Positions 15,545 to 24,310 of a stretch of 64,000 nucleotides of DNA are shown here, in pieces. The DNA comes from an uncultured Microbacterium sp. (GTDB lineage: Bacteria; Actinomycetota; Actinomycetes; Actinomycetales; Microbacteriaceae). Numbering within the stretch: the stretch's first letter is position 1; each line of letters opens with the position of its first letter. The notes beneath the pieces are model-generated. The model did not search any database, was not told the DNA's origin, and worked only from the letters and a program-made list of their open reading frames with translations. Made by a program: the position numbers and the translations under genes. Location of the stretch: assembly GCF_947489255.1 (NCBI RefSeq), contig NZ_CANLCY010000004.1:186001-250000 (forward strand). The letters run 5' to 3'.

Positions 15545-15933
15545 CCTTCGACACCATCGGCATCGCCGGTACCGGACTGACCGCGCACCGCAAGTGGATG
15601 GACGCGCTCAGCGACAACATCGCCAACGTCAACACCGCCACCCCGGCGGGGCAGGACATGTTCCGCGAGAAGTACGTCACCGTCGCCGAGGGCACCCGGA
15701 GCCCGGGCGTCTACGTCACGGGCGTGCAGGAGTCGACGGCCGAGGGGCGTCTGGTCTACGAGCCCGACCACCCGTACGCGAACAAGGACGGCTACGTGCA
15801 GTACCCCAACGTCGACCTCGGCGACCAGATGAGCATGCTGATCCTCGCGCAGCGCGGATACCAGGCCAACGCCGCCGTGGTCGACCGCGCGAAGACGACG
15901 TACGAGTCCGCGCTGCAGATCGGACGGTCGTGA
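15541..15933 (+). CDS. flgC: Flagellar proximal rod protein FlgC
   Basis: A rod subunit of 130 residues. It starts at the ATG that overlaps the flgB stop. The N-terminus IGIAGTGLTAHRKWMDALSDNIANVNT and the later YPNVDLGDQMSMLILAQRGYQANAA are family blocks. Its TGA overlaps the fliE ATG by one base, which indicates translational coupling through the operon. Confidence 0.92.
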   Translation: MTFDTIGIAGTGLTAHRKWMDALSDNIANVNTATPAGQDMFREKYVTVAEGTRSPGVYVTGVQESTAEGRLVYEPDHPYANKDGYVQYPNVDLGDQMSMLILAQRGYQANAAVVDRAKTTYESALQIGRS

Positions 15934-16259
15934 TGAGCACCCCGATCGAGCCCGTCGCCGCGTGGGGCGTGAGTCCGCTCGCACCCCTCAGCTTCGAGAC
16001 GACTCCGGCGCCGTCGGGGGTGGACGCCACCGCGGGGGCGCAGCCGTTCGCGGCCTCGCTGACGGCGGCGGTCGAGAACCTCCAGCAGTTGCAGTCCACC
16101 TCGAACGAACTCGCCGTCCAGGCGGTCACGGGCGACCTCGACGACATCCACAAGGCCACGCTGGCCTCGTCGCGCGCGGGAGTGACCCTCGACCTGATGG
16201 TGGCGGTGCGCGACCGCGGCGTCGCCGCCTTCAACGACATCATGAGGATGCAGGCCTGA
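15933..16259 (+). CDS. fliE: Flagellar hook-basal body complex protein FliE
   Basis: FliE links the MS ring to the rod. 108 residues. The conserved C-terminal two-thirds contains FAASLTAAVENLQQLQ, VTGDLDDIHKATLASSRAGVTLDLM and a final RDRGVAAFNDIMRMQA. The N-terminal 35 residues are variable and proline-rich. It overlaps flgC and is followed one base later by fliF. Confidence 0.92.
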   Translation: MSTPIEPVAAWGVSPLAPLSFETTPAPSGVDATAGAQPFAASLTAAVENLQQLQSTSNELAVQAVTGDLDDIHKATLASSRAGVTLDLMVAVRDRGVAAFNDIMRMQA

Positions 16260-16260
16260 C

Positions 16261-17898
16261 ATGCCCCCGTTCCTTGCGACGACCATCGGCCGCGCGAAGC
16301 AGATCGCGGGTGGCTTCACGGTCGCGCAGCGCACCATCGCCGTCATCGGCGCGGCCCTGCTGGTGATGGGCGTCATCGCGCTGGGCAGCTGGCTGTCGAA
16401 GCCGCAGATGAGCCCGCTGTTCACGGGATTGAGCGCGACCGACGCCTCGGCCGTGGTCGAGCAGCTGAAGTCGGCGGGCGTGCCCTACGAGCTCACCGAG
16501 GGCGGGGCGACGATCCTCGTCCCCGACGCGCAGGTCTACCCGCAGCGGCTCACCGCGGCGGCCGCCGGTCTGCCCAGCGACACCAGCGGCGGATACACCC
16601 TGCTCGACAAGATGGGGGTGACGGCGAGCGAGTTCCAGCAGTCCGTCACCTACAAGCGCGCCATCGAGGGGGAACTCGCCCGCACGATCGGTGCGATGTC
16701 GGGGGTCACGGCGGCATCCGTGCAGCTGGCGATCCCCGAGCAGAGCGTGTTCGTCGCCGAGGAACGGCATCCCACGGCCTCGGTGTTCGTCAAGACGCAG
16801 GGTGGGGGATCGCTGACCGAGGACCAGGTGGCGGCGATCGTGCACCTCACAAGCGCCTCGATCCCGGGGATGACGCCCGAGGACGTCGCGGTCACCGACC
16901 AGTCGGGCAAAGTGCTCGCCGCCGTGGGGACCGGACTCACCGGCTCGGCGAACACGCAGGCGACCGAGTACGAGGCCAAGGTCGCCTCGACGGTGACGAG
17001 GATGCTCGAGACCATCGTCGGTCCCGGCAACGCCACCGTCAGCGTCGCCGCGGACGTCGCGAACTCGACCTCGGAGCGGATGGACGAAACCTACACCGCC
17101 CCTGAGGGCGGCGTGATGTCGAACGAGCAGACCAAGACCGAGACCTACACGGGCGGCCAGGGGACGGGGACGGGCGTCCTCGGTCCCGACAACATCGCGG
17201 TCCCGAACGCGGCGGGCGGCGGCAACTACCAGGCCGAGGAGTCCACGCGCAGCAACGCCGTCAACAAGAGCACCGAGAAGACCACGACGCCCGCCGGCGA
17301 GGTCACCCGCCAGACCATCAGCGTCGCCCTGGACCGGGGCGCCGTGAACGGCGTGACCGCGGAGCAGGTGCAGGCGCTGGTCTCCACCGCGGCGGGGATC
17401 GACGCCCAGCGCGGAGACACCGTCACGGTCGAGATGGTGGAGTTCAGCCAGACCGGTGCGGCGGCGGCGCAGGCGGCCCTCGACGCGGCCGAGGCGGAGA
17501 AGGCCGCGCAGATGCAGGCCGATCTGCTGCGCGCGGCGATCATCGGCGGCTCGATCGTGCTCGCGGCGATCATCCTCGTCGTCGCCCTGCTGGTGCGGCG
17601 CAAGATGAAGCGGCGCACGCTATACACCGACGAAGGACCCATCGAGTACTTCTCGACGATCACCGAGACCGAGGAGCAGAAGCTCAAGAGCCTGAAGGGC
17701 CTCGCCGAGCCGATCGCCCTGCCCGCGGCCACCCCGCCCACGAAGGTGCTCCCGACCCTGCTCGACATCGAGGAGGAGCCCGAGGCCACGCAGGTGCTCG
17801 TGGAGCAGCGACGGCGGGACGTCGAGCAGCTCGCCAAGAGCGACCCGCAGAACGCCGCCAAGGCGCTGGCGAGCATGATGGACGAGGCGATGGTATGA
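16261..17898 (+). CDS. fliF: Flagellar MS-ring protein
   Basis: FliF forms the membrane ring on which the rotor and export gate are built. 545 residues. A first membrane segment lies at about 22-45 and a second at about 422-445, with the periplasmic-side ring modules (YscJ-like, SLTEDQVAAIVHLTSASIPGM) and a linker rich in Thr/Asn between. The C-terminal cytoplasmic tail ends with DVEQLAKSDPQNAAKALASMM, the FliG-binding helix. The stop overlaps the fliG ATG. Confidence 0.95.
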   Translation: MPPFLATTIGRAKQIAGGFTVAQRTIAVIGAALLVMGVIALGSWLSKPQMSPLFTGLSATDASAVVEQLKSAGVPYELTEGGATILVPDAQVYPQRLTAAAAGLPSDTSGGYTLLDKMGVTASEFQQSVTYKRAIEGELARTIGAMSGVTAASVQLAIPEQSVFVAEERHPTASVFVKTQGGGSLTEDQVAAIVHLTSASIPGMTPEDVAVTDQSGKVLAAVGTGLTGSANTQATEYEAKVASTVTRMLETIVGPGNATVSVAADVANSTSERMDETYTAPEGGVMSNEQTKTETYTGGQGTGTGVLGPDNIAVPNAAGGGNYQAEESTRSNAVNKSTEKTTTPAGEVTRQTISVALDRGAVNGVTAEQVQALVSTAAGIDAQRGDTVTVEMVEFSQTGAAAAQAALDAAEAEKAAQMQADLLRAAIIGGSIVLAAIILVVALLVRRKMKRRTLYTDEGPIEYFSTITETEEQKLKSLKGLAEPIALPAATPPTKVLPTLLDIEEEPEATQVLVEQRRRDVEQLAKSDPQNAAKALASMMDEAMV

Positions 17899-18989
17899 GC
17901 CTGCTGCAGACGCGTTCACCCGCGGACCCCGACGGGCCCGCGGTCAGTCCCAGGGCGGCGACCGAGGTCATGCCGACGGCTCCCGTCGTCCCGGCGATGT
18001 CGGGGGTGCGCAAGGCCGCGATCGTCATGCTCAACATGGACCGCGAGGTCAGTGCCGAGGTGCTGCGGCACCTCGGCGAGGCTCGCGCGGAACTGCTCGC
18101 TGCCGAGCTGGCGCAGGTGGGCGGCATCGACACCGCCGCGATCGCCGCCGCCCTGGCCGACTTCCGTCGCATCGCTTCCGGCGGATCCGCCGTCAGCCGC
18201 GGAGGCCAGGAGTTCGCCACCGGACTGCTCGAGACCGCGTTCGGCCGCGAGAAGGCCGTCGGCATGGTCGGGCGGGTCATGTCGCAGGGCGTCGTGTCGT
18301 TCGAGTTCCTGAACAGCGCCGACCCGACCCAGCTCGCGACGATCCTCGACGGGGAGATGCCCACCACGGTCGCCGTCGTGCTGGCGAACCTGCGTGCCGA
18401 CCGCGCCGCCGCGGTGCTGGCGGCGCTGCAGGACCCGCTGCGCACCGACGTCGCCCAGGCGATCGCGACCCTGGGGGCGGCATCGCAGGAGGCGATCGCG
18501 GTCGTCGCCGATTCGCTGCGCGCGCGCACCGGCATCTTCGGTATGCGCGAGGCCCACGAGGCGACCGGGGGCGTCCAACCCCTCGTCGACATCATCAACC
18601 GCTCCGACACCGTGCTCGAGAAGGCCCTGCTGGCCAGCCTCGAGGACCGCGACCACGACCTCGCCGAGGAGGTGCGCAGTCGCATGGTGACCTTCGCCGA
18701 CATCGCCCGGCTCGAGGACCGCGACGCCCAGCGCGTGCTCCGCGGCATCGACCTGCGCGTGCTCGCCCTGGCGTTGAAGGGCGCCGACGAGCAGGTTGGC
18801 GAGGTCATCCGGCGCAACATGACCGAACGCAATCGCGAGAATCTCGCCGAGGAGGCGTCGGCTCTCGGACCGGTGCGCATGCGGCAGGTCGACGAGGCAC
18901 GCGCCGAGGTGGTGCGCATCATCCGCGAGCTCGAGGCCGCCGAGGAGATCACGATCTCGCGCGAAGACGACGACGAGCTGATCGAGTGA
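17895..18989 (+). CDS. fliG: Flagellar motor switch protein FliG
   Basis: FliG is the rotor ring that touches the stator. 364 residues, slightly long because of a ~35-residue N-terminal extension. The N-terminal domain starts near VRKAAIVMLNMDREVSAEVLRHL, the middle domain has EMPTTVAVVLANLRADRAAAVL, and the C-terminal torque helix region has EEVRSRMVTFADIARLEDRDAQRVL. The usual MFVFEDI is here MVTFADI, so one of the charged torque residues appears shifted or missing. It ends the flgB operon 31 bp before the next GGTTAC promoter. Confidence 0.93.
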   Translation: MSLLQTRSPADPDGPAVSPRAATEVMPTAPVVPAMSGVRKAAIVMLNMDREVSAEVLRHLGEARAELLAAELAQVGGIDTAAIAAALADFRRIASGGSAVSRGGQEFATGLLETAFGREKAVGMVGRVMSQGVVSFEFLNSADPTQLATILDGEMPTTVAVVLANLRADRAAAVLAALQDPLRTDVAQAIATLGAASQEAIAVVADSLRARTGIFGMREAHEATGGVQPLVDIINRSDTVLEKALLASLEDRDHDLAEEVRSRMVTFADIARLEDRDAQRVLRGIDLRVLALALKGADEQVGEVIRRNMTERNRENLAEEASALGPVRMRQVDEARAEVVRIIRELEAAEEITISREDDDELIE

Positions 18990-19020
18990 CACCGTCGACG
19001 ATCGTCGGCGTGCCGACGCC

Positions 19021-19050
19021 GGTTACCGAGGCCCGCGCGCGTCGCGATAG
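19021..19050 (+). promoter_or_regulatory. Candidate FliA promoter of the fliH operon
   Basis: GGTTAC (19021-19026), 17-nt spacer, GCGATAG (19044-19050). It matches the flgB promoter at all thirteen hexamer and heptamer positions. Confidence 0.65.
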
Positions 19051-19057
19051 TCGCGGG

Positions 19058-19096
19058 CGAGCAGGGATCGCTCGACGACGTGGCCACGGATCGGCT
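19058..19096 (+). promoter_or_regulatory. fliH leader: tandem GGA-loop hairpins
   Basis: Hairpin 1 is CGAGC-AGGGATC-GCTCG (19058-19074). Hairpin 2 is GGCC-ACGGATC-GGCT (19082-19096), closed by one G-U pair. Loop spacing is 23 nt and the distance from the -10 start is 19 nt, identical to the flgB and fliP leaders. Candidate CsrA sites. Confidence 0.6.
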
Positions 19097-19113
19097 CCGC
19101 CACAACCCGCAGG

Positions 19114-19755
19114 GTGACCGCCGTGACCGATGCAGCCTTCACACCGCTGGTGCCGCCGCGCCTCGGCGGGAGTGCGCCGGCGCCGGATGCCCGCGCCATC
19201 ACCGAGAAGGCGCGCGTGCGCGGGTACGCCGACGGGTTCGCCGAGGGGCGCCGACGCGCCGAGCAGGAGCTCGCGCACGCCCGCGCCGAACTCGCCGCGC
19301 GCACGGCGCAGCACGACACCGACGCTCGCGAGGCGCTGCGCACGGCGCTCGCCGCGGTGGACGCGGTGCGTTCCGACCTGCGCGCGCGTGCCGCGGGCCT
19401 CGTGGCCGCCGATGCCGAGCGGGTGCAGGAATTGGCGATCGATCTCGCCGAGGCGATCCTCGACGTGGAGCTCTCGGATGCCGCGCGCTCGGCCGCTCAC
19501 GCCATGCGACGCGCCGTGGCGGAGGCCCCCGTCTCGACGTGGGTGCGCGTGCACCTCGCCGAGCGCGACGCGCAGACTCTGCGCGACGGCGGGGCGTCGG
19601 TCGTGGCGGAGGCGGAGATCGTCGTCTCGACGGACGTCGATGCGGGCGGAGCCGTCGTGGAGCTCGCGGACGCCCGCGTCGACACCCGGCTGTCGTCGGC
19701 GTTTGCCCGCGCCCGCGAGGCGCTGCGCATCGATGACGGGGGTGCGTCCGCATGA
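19114..19755 (+). CDS. fliH: Flagellar export stator-like protein FliH
   Basis: FliH regulates the FliI ATPase of the export apparatus. 213 residues. The N-terminal helix has the GYADGFAEGRRRAEQEL segment with the glycine spacing typical of FliH, and a long Ala/Arg-rich coiled coil follows. The C-terminal globular part (ELAIDLAEAILDVEL and later VSTDVDAGGAVVE) resembles the delta-subunit-like domain. Two GTG codons are possible; the one at 19123 has AGGG at a better distance. It overlaps fliI by four bases. Confidence 0.82.
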   Translation: MTAVTDAAFTPLVPPRLGGSAPAPDARAITEKARVRGYADGFAEGRRRAEQELAHARAELAARTAQHDTDAREALRTALAAVDAVRSDLRARAAGLVAADAERVQELAIDLAEAILDVELSDAARSAAHAMRRAVAEAPVSTWVRVHLAERDAQTLRDGGASVVAEAEIVVSTDVDAGGAVVELADARVDTRLSSAFARAREALRIDDGGASA

Positions 19756-21077
19756 GCACGGCCACCGCGTCCTGGCGCCGCGTGCTGACCGCCGCGCGAC
19801 CGGAGCGCGCCGGCACGGTCACGGCGGTGGTGGGCCTCGGGGTCGAGGTGCTCGGCATCCGGGCCGCCGTCGGCGACCGCGTGCGCATCGCCACGGCGAG
19901 CGGTCGACGCGTGGAAGCGGAGGTCGTCGCCGTGGAGGGGGCGACCTCGCACTGCATGCCCCTGGCGCCGCTCACCGGCATCACGGCGGGATCGGCGGTG
20001 CACCACGTCGGCGCGGCCGCACTCGTGCCCACCGGATCGGCGCTGCTCGGGCGGGTGCTCGACGGTCTCGGACGACCCATCGACGATCGGGGCCCGCTCG
20101 TCGCGGCGCAGCGGGTCGCGCTCGGCAACGACGCCCCCAGCGTGCTCGGACGTCGGCGCATCGACTCCCAGCTCGGCCTCGGCGTGCGCGTGCTCGACAC
20201 GATGACACCGGTCGGGGTGGGACAGCGTCTCGGCTTGTTCGCGGGCTCGGGCGTGGGGAAGTCGTCGCTGCTGTCGATGATCGCGCGCGGATCGACCGCC
20301 GACGTCACCGTCATCGCGCTCGTGGGCGAGCGCGGTCGCGAGGTGCGCGAGTTCCTCGAGGACGACCTCGGACCCGAGGGCCTCGCCCGCTCGGTCGTGG
20401 TCGTGGCCACCTCGGATCAGCCGGCGATGGCCCGCCTGCGGTCGGCGTTCCTCGCCACGCGCATCGCCGAGGCGTTCCGCGACGACGGTCGCGAGGTGGT
20501 GCTGATGATGGACTCGCTCACGCGCGTGGCGATGGCCCAGCGCGAGATCGGTCTGTCGGCGGGGGAGCCTCCGGCGACGCGGGGCTATCCGCCCTCGACG
20601 TTCTCGGTGCTCGCGGCCCTGCTCGAGCGCGCCGGGACGGGCCCCGCCGGATCCATCACGGGGCTGTACACGGTGCTCGTCGACGGAGACGACCACAACG
20701 AACCGATCGCGGATGCCGCCCGCGGCATCCTGGACGGTCACGTGGTGCTGGATCGCGGCCTCGCGGTGCGCGGACACTTCCCCGCGGTCGGCGTGCTGGG
20801 CTCGGTCTCGCGCGTGGTGGGCAAGGTGACCACGCCCGATCAGCGGCAGCGGGCGGTGACCCTGCGCAGCGTCCTCGCGGCGCGACGGCAGGCGAACGAC
20901 CTGATCGACATCGGGGCGTACACGCGGGGGGCGAATCCCCTGGTGGATGCCGCTCTGGTGCACCAGCGCGCGATCGACGCGTTCCTGACGCAGTCGATCG
21001 ACGAGCACTCGACGACCGATGAATCCTGGCGGCAGCTGACCGCCCTCACCGAGACCTTCGGAGGCTTGAACGCATGA
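19752..21077 (+). CDS. fliI: Flagellum-specific export ATPase
   Basis: FliI energises unfolding and release of export substrates at the gate. 441 residues, F1-beta-like. The Walker A motif AGSGVGKSSLL is near residue 166 and the Walker B strand EVVLMMDSLTRVAMAQREI near 250. Other type III ATPase marks are GRVLDGLGRPIDDRGP, GERGREVREFLEDDLG and PATRGYPPSTFSVLAALLERAG. It overlaps both fliH and fliJ by four bases, an arrangement that suggests a coupled set. Confidence 0.95.
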   Translation: MSTATASWRRVLTAARPERAGTVTAVVGLGVEVLGIRAAVGDRVRIATASGRRVEAEVVAVEGATSHCMPLAPLTGITAGSAVHHVGAAALVPTGSALLGRVLDGLGRPIDDRGPLVAAQRVALGNDAPSVLGRRRIDSQLGLGVRVLDTMTPVGVGQRLGLFAGSGVGKSSLLSMIARGSTADVTVIALVGERGREVREFLEDDLGPEGLARSVVVVATSDQPAMARLRSAFLATRIAEAFRDDGREVVLMMDSLTRVAMAQREIGLSAGEPPATRGYPPSTFSVLAALLERAGTGPAGSITGLYTVLVDGDDHNEPIADAARGILDGHVVLDRGLAVRGHFPAVGVLGSVSRVVGKVTTPDQRQRAVTLRSVLAARRQANDLIDIGAYTRGANPLVDAALVHQRAIDAFLTQSIDEHSTTDESWRQLTALTETFGGLNA

Positions 21078-21499
21078 CGTTTCCCTTGGCGGGCCTGCTG
21101 CGCGTGCGCGGCGTCCAGGAGCGCGTCGCGGCGGAGGACGCGGCCCGCGCGCGGACCGAGGCGCGGGCGGCCGAAGCCGCCGCCCAGCACGCGGTGTCGA
21201 GCCTGAGCGCCGTTTCGACGCAGATCGACGACCCCGCGACATTGCGGGCCATGGCCGCCGCGCGCGCGGCCGGGCAGGCGTCGCTGGCCGACCTGCAGAC
21301 GCTCGCGCGCCTGCGGCGGGACGAGGCGGCGACCGCGGAGGCCGCGCACGTCGAGGCCCGCCGCGAGCTCAAGGGACTCGAGCGGCTCGAGGGCACGCAC
21401 CGGGAGCGGGAGCTCGAGACCGAGGCGCGTACCGAGCAGGACGCTCTCGACGAGATCGCGACCACGCGCGCCGGCCGCGGCGAGGGGAGTGCCGCGTGA
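21074..21499 (+). CDS. fliJ: FliJ-like export protein
   Basis: 141 residues, almost entirely one charged, alanine-rich coiled-coil hairpin, as in FliJ, which sits inside the FliI hexamer. The N-terminus FPLAGLLRVRGVQERVAAEDAARAR fits the FliJ start (LxxLLxxRxxxE). Sequence conservation in this family is poor, so the call rests on coiled-coil form, size and position immediately after fliI with a four-base overlap. Confidence 0.75.
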   Translation: MTFPLAGLLRVRGVQERVAAEDAARARTEARAAEAAAQHAVSSLSAVSTQIDDPATLRAMAAARAAGQASLADLQTLARLRRDEAATAEAAHVEARRELKGLERLEGTHRERELETEARTEQDALDEIATTRAGRGEGSAA

Positions 21500-21882
21500 G
21501 CGTCGACGCCGTCCTGGGCCGCATCGAGGCGATCACGGGGCAGATCTCGTCTCTGCATCCCTCGGCGGCCGCCGCGAAGACCACCCCGGCGCAGAGCACC
21601 TCCGCCGCGACGACGTCCGCTGTCGGCAACGCCGGGGCGGTCACGGCGACGTCCACGACATCGTCGAGCGCGGCGACGCGGTTCGCCGACCTCCTCGAGG
21701 AGGCCGCGACGGCCGCGCGGGAGCTGGCGACGCCGACGACGCCGGCCGCGACGAGTACCGCCGCTCCTCGCGCCGCGGGTCAGGGGGAGCTCGCGTCGGC
21801 GCTGCAGACGCTGTTCACCGCGGGCACGGCCGGAACCGGCGGTCTCGGCGCCCTCTCGGCACTGACCGGACGCAGCACGTGA
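21496..21882 (+). CDS. Short protein at the flagellar transglycosylase position
   Basis: 128 residues, Ala/Thr/Ser-rich and probably disordered. Only the first ~20 residues (VDAVLGRIEAITGQISSL) and a small segment (ATRFADLLEEAATAARELA) look conserved. In related actinobacterial clusters, as I recall them, this slot holds a protein with a similar N-terminus fused to a lytic transglycosylase domain; here there is none. It may be a degenerate or scaffold-only relative. It overlaps fliJ by four bases and fliK by four bases, so it is a true operon member. Confidence 0.6.
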   Translation: MSVDAVLGRIEAITGQISSLHPSAAAAKTTPAQSTSAATTSAVGNAGAVTATSTTSSSAATRFADLLEEAATAARELATPTTPAATSTAAPRAAGQGELASALQTLFTAGTAGTGGLGALSALTGRST

Positions 21883-23819
21883 CGCACTTCGTCGCGGCGG
21901 CTTCCGCGTCGGCGCCCGCTCCGACCGGGGGAGCGGCGGCGTCGATCGACGCGGGCTGCGGAACCGCGGGCGGGGCCGCTTTCGACCAGGCGCTCAGCCG
22001 TGCGGTCGGCGTGCTCGCCGACGGGCTCGCGCCGGGGTCATCGATGGATGCCGGAACGACGGCGTCCGAGGGCGTGTTCGCGGTCGCGCGAGTGCCCGCG
22101 ACGGATGCCGGAGCACCCGCGTGGACGGGCTCGTCCGGGGTCGTGCGGTCGCCCTCGACGGATGCCGGAGCACCGGGGTCGGGGGAGACGCCCGGCGGCG
22201 TGCGGACGACGGTGGCGTCGGGGGAACCGGCATCCGAGGGGGGAGTGGCGGCATCCGTCCCGGGTCCGGCATCCGCCTCCGCGGGGGCTCCGGCTGCCGA
22301 CGGTGGGCGGGCGTCGGGCGACGCGGGCGCGGCAGGACGCGCGAACGGGCGTCCGGTGCTGCGGACCATGCCGGCGGTCTGGGTCATGCCGGTTGCGGAA
22401 GCGGTGTCCGCCGGGGCGCTCCCCTCCGCGATGATGCCCGGGGAGGCCGTGCCCGCCGGGATCGCGCGCGCCGAGACCTCGCCCGTCGGGACCTCACCCG
22501 CCGCGACCTCACTCGCCGAGGCCTCACCCGCCGAGGCCTCACTCGCCGAGGCCTCACCCGCCGAGACTGAGCCTTCCGCGCTGGTGCCCGGGGAGGCCGT
22601 GCCCGCGGCGACTCCGCGCGCCGAGACGTCACCCCGAACCTCACCCGCCGAAACCTCACCCGCCGAGACGGAATCGTCCGCGCTGGTGTCCGCGGACGCC
22701 GTGCCCGCCGGGACCCCGCGCGCCGAGACCTCACCGTCCGAGACGGGGCCGGCCGCGACCACCCCCGTCGAGGCGACGGCGGGCGGGGGAACTCCCCCCG
22801 CGACGACACCCGGCGGGGTGGCCCCGGGCGGGTCCGTCCCCGCGCGGGGCGGAACGACGCCGGCCCGTCCCGCGTCGGCCGCGGACGCCTCGGTGCCGCC
22901 GGTCCTCTCGACGATGCCGGGCCGCATCGAGGGCGAGCTGCGCGACGACGTATCGACGGAAGGGGAGCGACCCCGCCCCGTCCTGCGCATCATGCCGGCC
23001 GAGGCGACGCTCACCGGAAGCCCCGGTGCCGGGGTGGATGCCGCGGCCCCGCGGAGCCCCTCCGCAGGCGCCGGCGCGCGCGTCGACGGCGCCTCCGTCG
23101 GCGGTGCTCCGTTGGCCGCACCTCCGGCCCCGTCTGTACCCGCTGCCGCGGGAGTCCTCGCAAAGACGGTCACCCCCCTTCCCACGCCGGCCGTCTCCCT
23201 CGAGACCGCACCGACCCCTCCGCGCTCCGCCGCCCCGGCACCGCGCCCGCCGGCCGTCGGTGTCGTCGAGTCCGCGGGCGCCACGGCCGTATCGACGCTC
23301 GCCCCTACCGCCGCACCCACCACCACCACCCCACCGGCACCGGCCGAGGCTGCGACCCCGCGCGTGGTCGCCGCGCAGATCGCGCCCGCGATCGTGCATC
23401 TCGCCCAGCGTCCCGCGGGGGTGCACGAGCTCGTCCTCACCGTCCGGCCCGATGCCCTCGGCCCGGTCACGGTCCGCGCGCGCATCGGCGCGGGTGGAGA
23501 TGTGCGCGTCGAGCTCTCGGGAGCGACCGAGGCGGCGCGCGAGATCCTGCGCACGATGGTCTCCGACCTGCGCCGCGACCTCGCCGCGATCGCGCCGCAC
23601 GCGCACCTCGCGGTGGGTTCGGGCGACGGCGGGGCCTCCGACCGCGGTGCGTCCGGCGGGTCGGGCGGTGCGTCCGCCGATGCCCACCCCGATCGGCGCG
23701 ACCGCGCCGCTTCGTACGCGAGCCCCGAATCCGCCCTCCGAATCCCCCTGATCGGCGCGGCCGCGTCGCTCGACGTCCCCCGCGCCGACCTCGGCGGCGG
23801 GCTCGACATCTTCGCCTGA
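21879..23819 (+). CDS. fliK: Flagellar hook-length control protein FliK
   Basis: FliK measures the hook and switches export specificity. 646 residues, long for the family because of a low-complexity Ala/Pro/Ser/Thr/Glu region at about 20-490. The conserved C-terminal hook-length domain is visible around 505-575 (HLAQRPAGVHELVLTVRPDALGPVTVRARI). The linker contains 15-bp tandem repeats and three copies of a PVLRTMP-like motif. The GTG start overlaps the preceding stop; an open frame further upstream is only a shadow. Confidence 0.85.
   Translation: MTHFVAAASASAPAPTGGAAASIDAGCGTAGGAAFDQALSRAVGVLADGLAPGSSMDAGTTASEGVFAVARVPATDAGAPAWTGSSGVVRSPSTDAGAPGSGETPGGVRTTVASGEPASEGGVAASVPGPASASAGAPAADGGRASGDAGAAGRANGRPVLRTMPAVWVMPVAEAVSAGALPSAMMPGEAVPAGIARAETSPVGTSPAATSLAEASPAEASLAEASPAETEPSALVPGEAVPAATPRAETSPRTSPAETSPAETESSALVSADAVPAGTPRAETSPSETGPAATTPVEATAGGGTPPATTPGGVAPGGSVPARGGTTPARPASAADASVPPVLSTMPGRIEGELRDDVSTEGERPRPVLRIMPAEATLTGSPGAGVDAAAPRSPSAGAGARVDGASVGGAPLAAPPAPSVPAAAGVLAKTVTPLPTPAVSLETAPTPPRSAAPAPRPPAVGVVESAGATAVSTLAPTAAPTTTTPPAPAEAATPRVVAAQIAPAIVHLAQRPAGVHELVLTVRPDALGPVTVRARIGAGGDVRVELSGATEAAREILRTMVSDLRRDLAAIAPHAHLAVGSGDGGASDRGASGGSGGASADAHPDRRDRAASYASPESALRIPLIGAAASLDVPRADLGGGLDIFA
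22506..22565. repeat. 15-bp tandem repeats in fliK
   Basis: Four consecutive 15-bp units close to GCCTCACCCGCCGAG encode repeats of A-S-[PL]-A-E. The repeats keep frame, so slippage would change ruler length. Confidence 0.85.
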
Positions 23820-23829
23820 GAGGACCCCC

Positions 23830-24273
23830 ATGACCATCGACGCCGTCACCGCGACAGCGACCCCGTTCGCGACCGCGACCACCTCCGCGACCGCCGCTTC
23901 GACCACCGCCGCCGCCCCCAAGAAGGAGCTCGACAGCGAGGTGTTCATGAAGCTGCTGGTCACGCAGCTGACGAACCAGGATCCGTCCACCCCGATGGAC
24001 ACCAACCAGATGATCTCGCAGACGACGCAGCTGGCCATGATGGAGCAGCTCACCGCGATGAGCCGCAACAGCTCCGAGGCGTTCGCCCTGAACATGCGTC
24101 AGGCGGCCACCGCCCTCATCGGTCAGCGGGCCGGTTATCTCGACGCCGCCGGCGCGCCCGCCTCGGGGATCGTCTCGAAGGTGTCGTTCGAGGGATCCAT
24201 CCCGCAGGTGACGATCGGCGACGTCACGGTCGCCCTCGACGCCATCACCTCCGTCACCCCCGCCTCCGCCTGA
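23830..24273 (+). CDS. flgD: Flagellar hook capping protein FlgD
   Basis: FlgD caps the growing hook. 147 residues. The N-terminal domain carries the signature FMKLLVTQLTNQDPSTPMDTNQMISQTTQLAMMEQL, and the remainder (GQRAGYLDAAGAPASGIVSKV) is the start of the tudor-like module; the Ig-like C-terminal domain of larger FlgD proteins is absent, as is common in Gram-positives. It lies 10 bp after fliK and before the hook gene. Confidence 0.92.
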   Translation: MTIDAVTATATPFATATTSATAASTTAAAPKKELDSEVFMKLLVTQLTNQDPSTPMDTNQMISQTTQLAMMEQLTAMSRNSSEAFALNMRQAATALIGQRAGYLDAAGAPASGIVSKVSFEGSIPQVTIGDVTVALDAITSVTPASA

Positions 24274-24310
24274 CCTTCACCGCTCGACCACCCACACGAA
24301 AGAGACCCTC

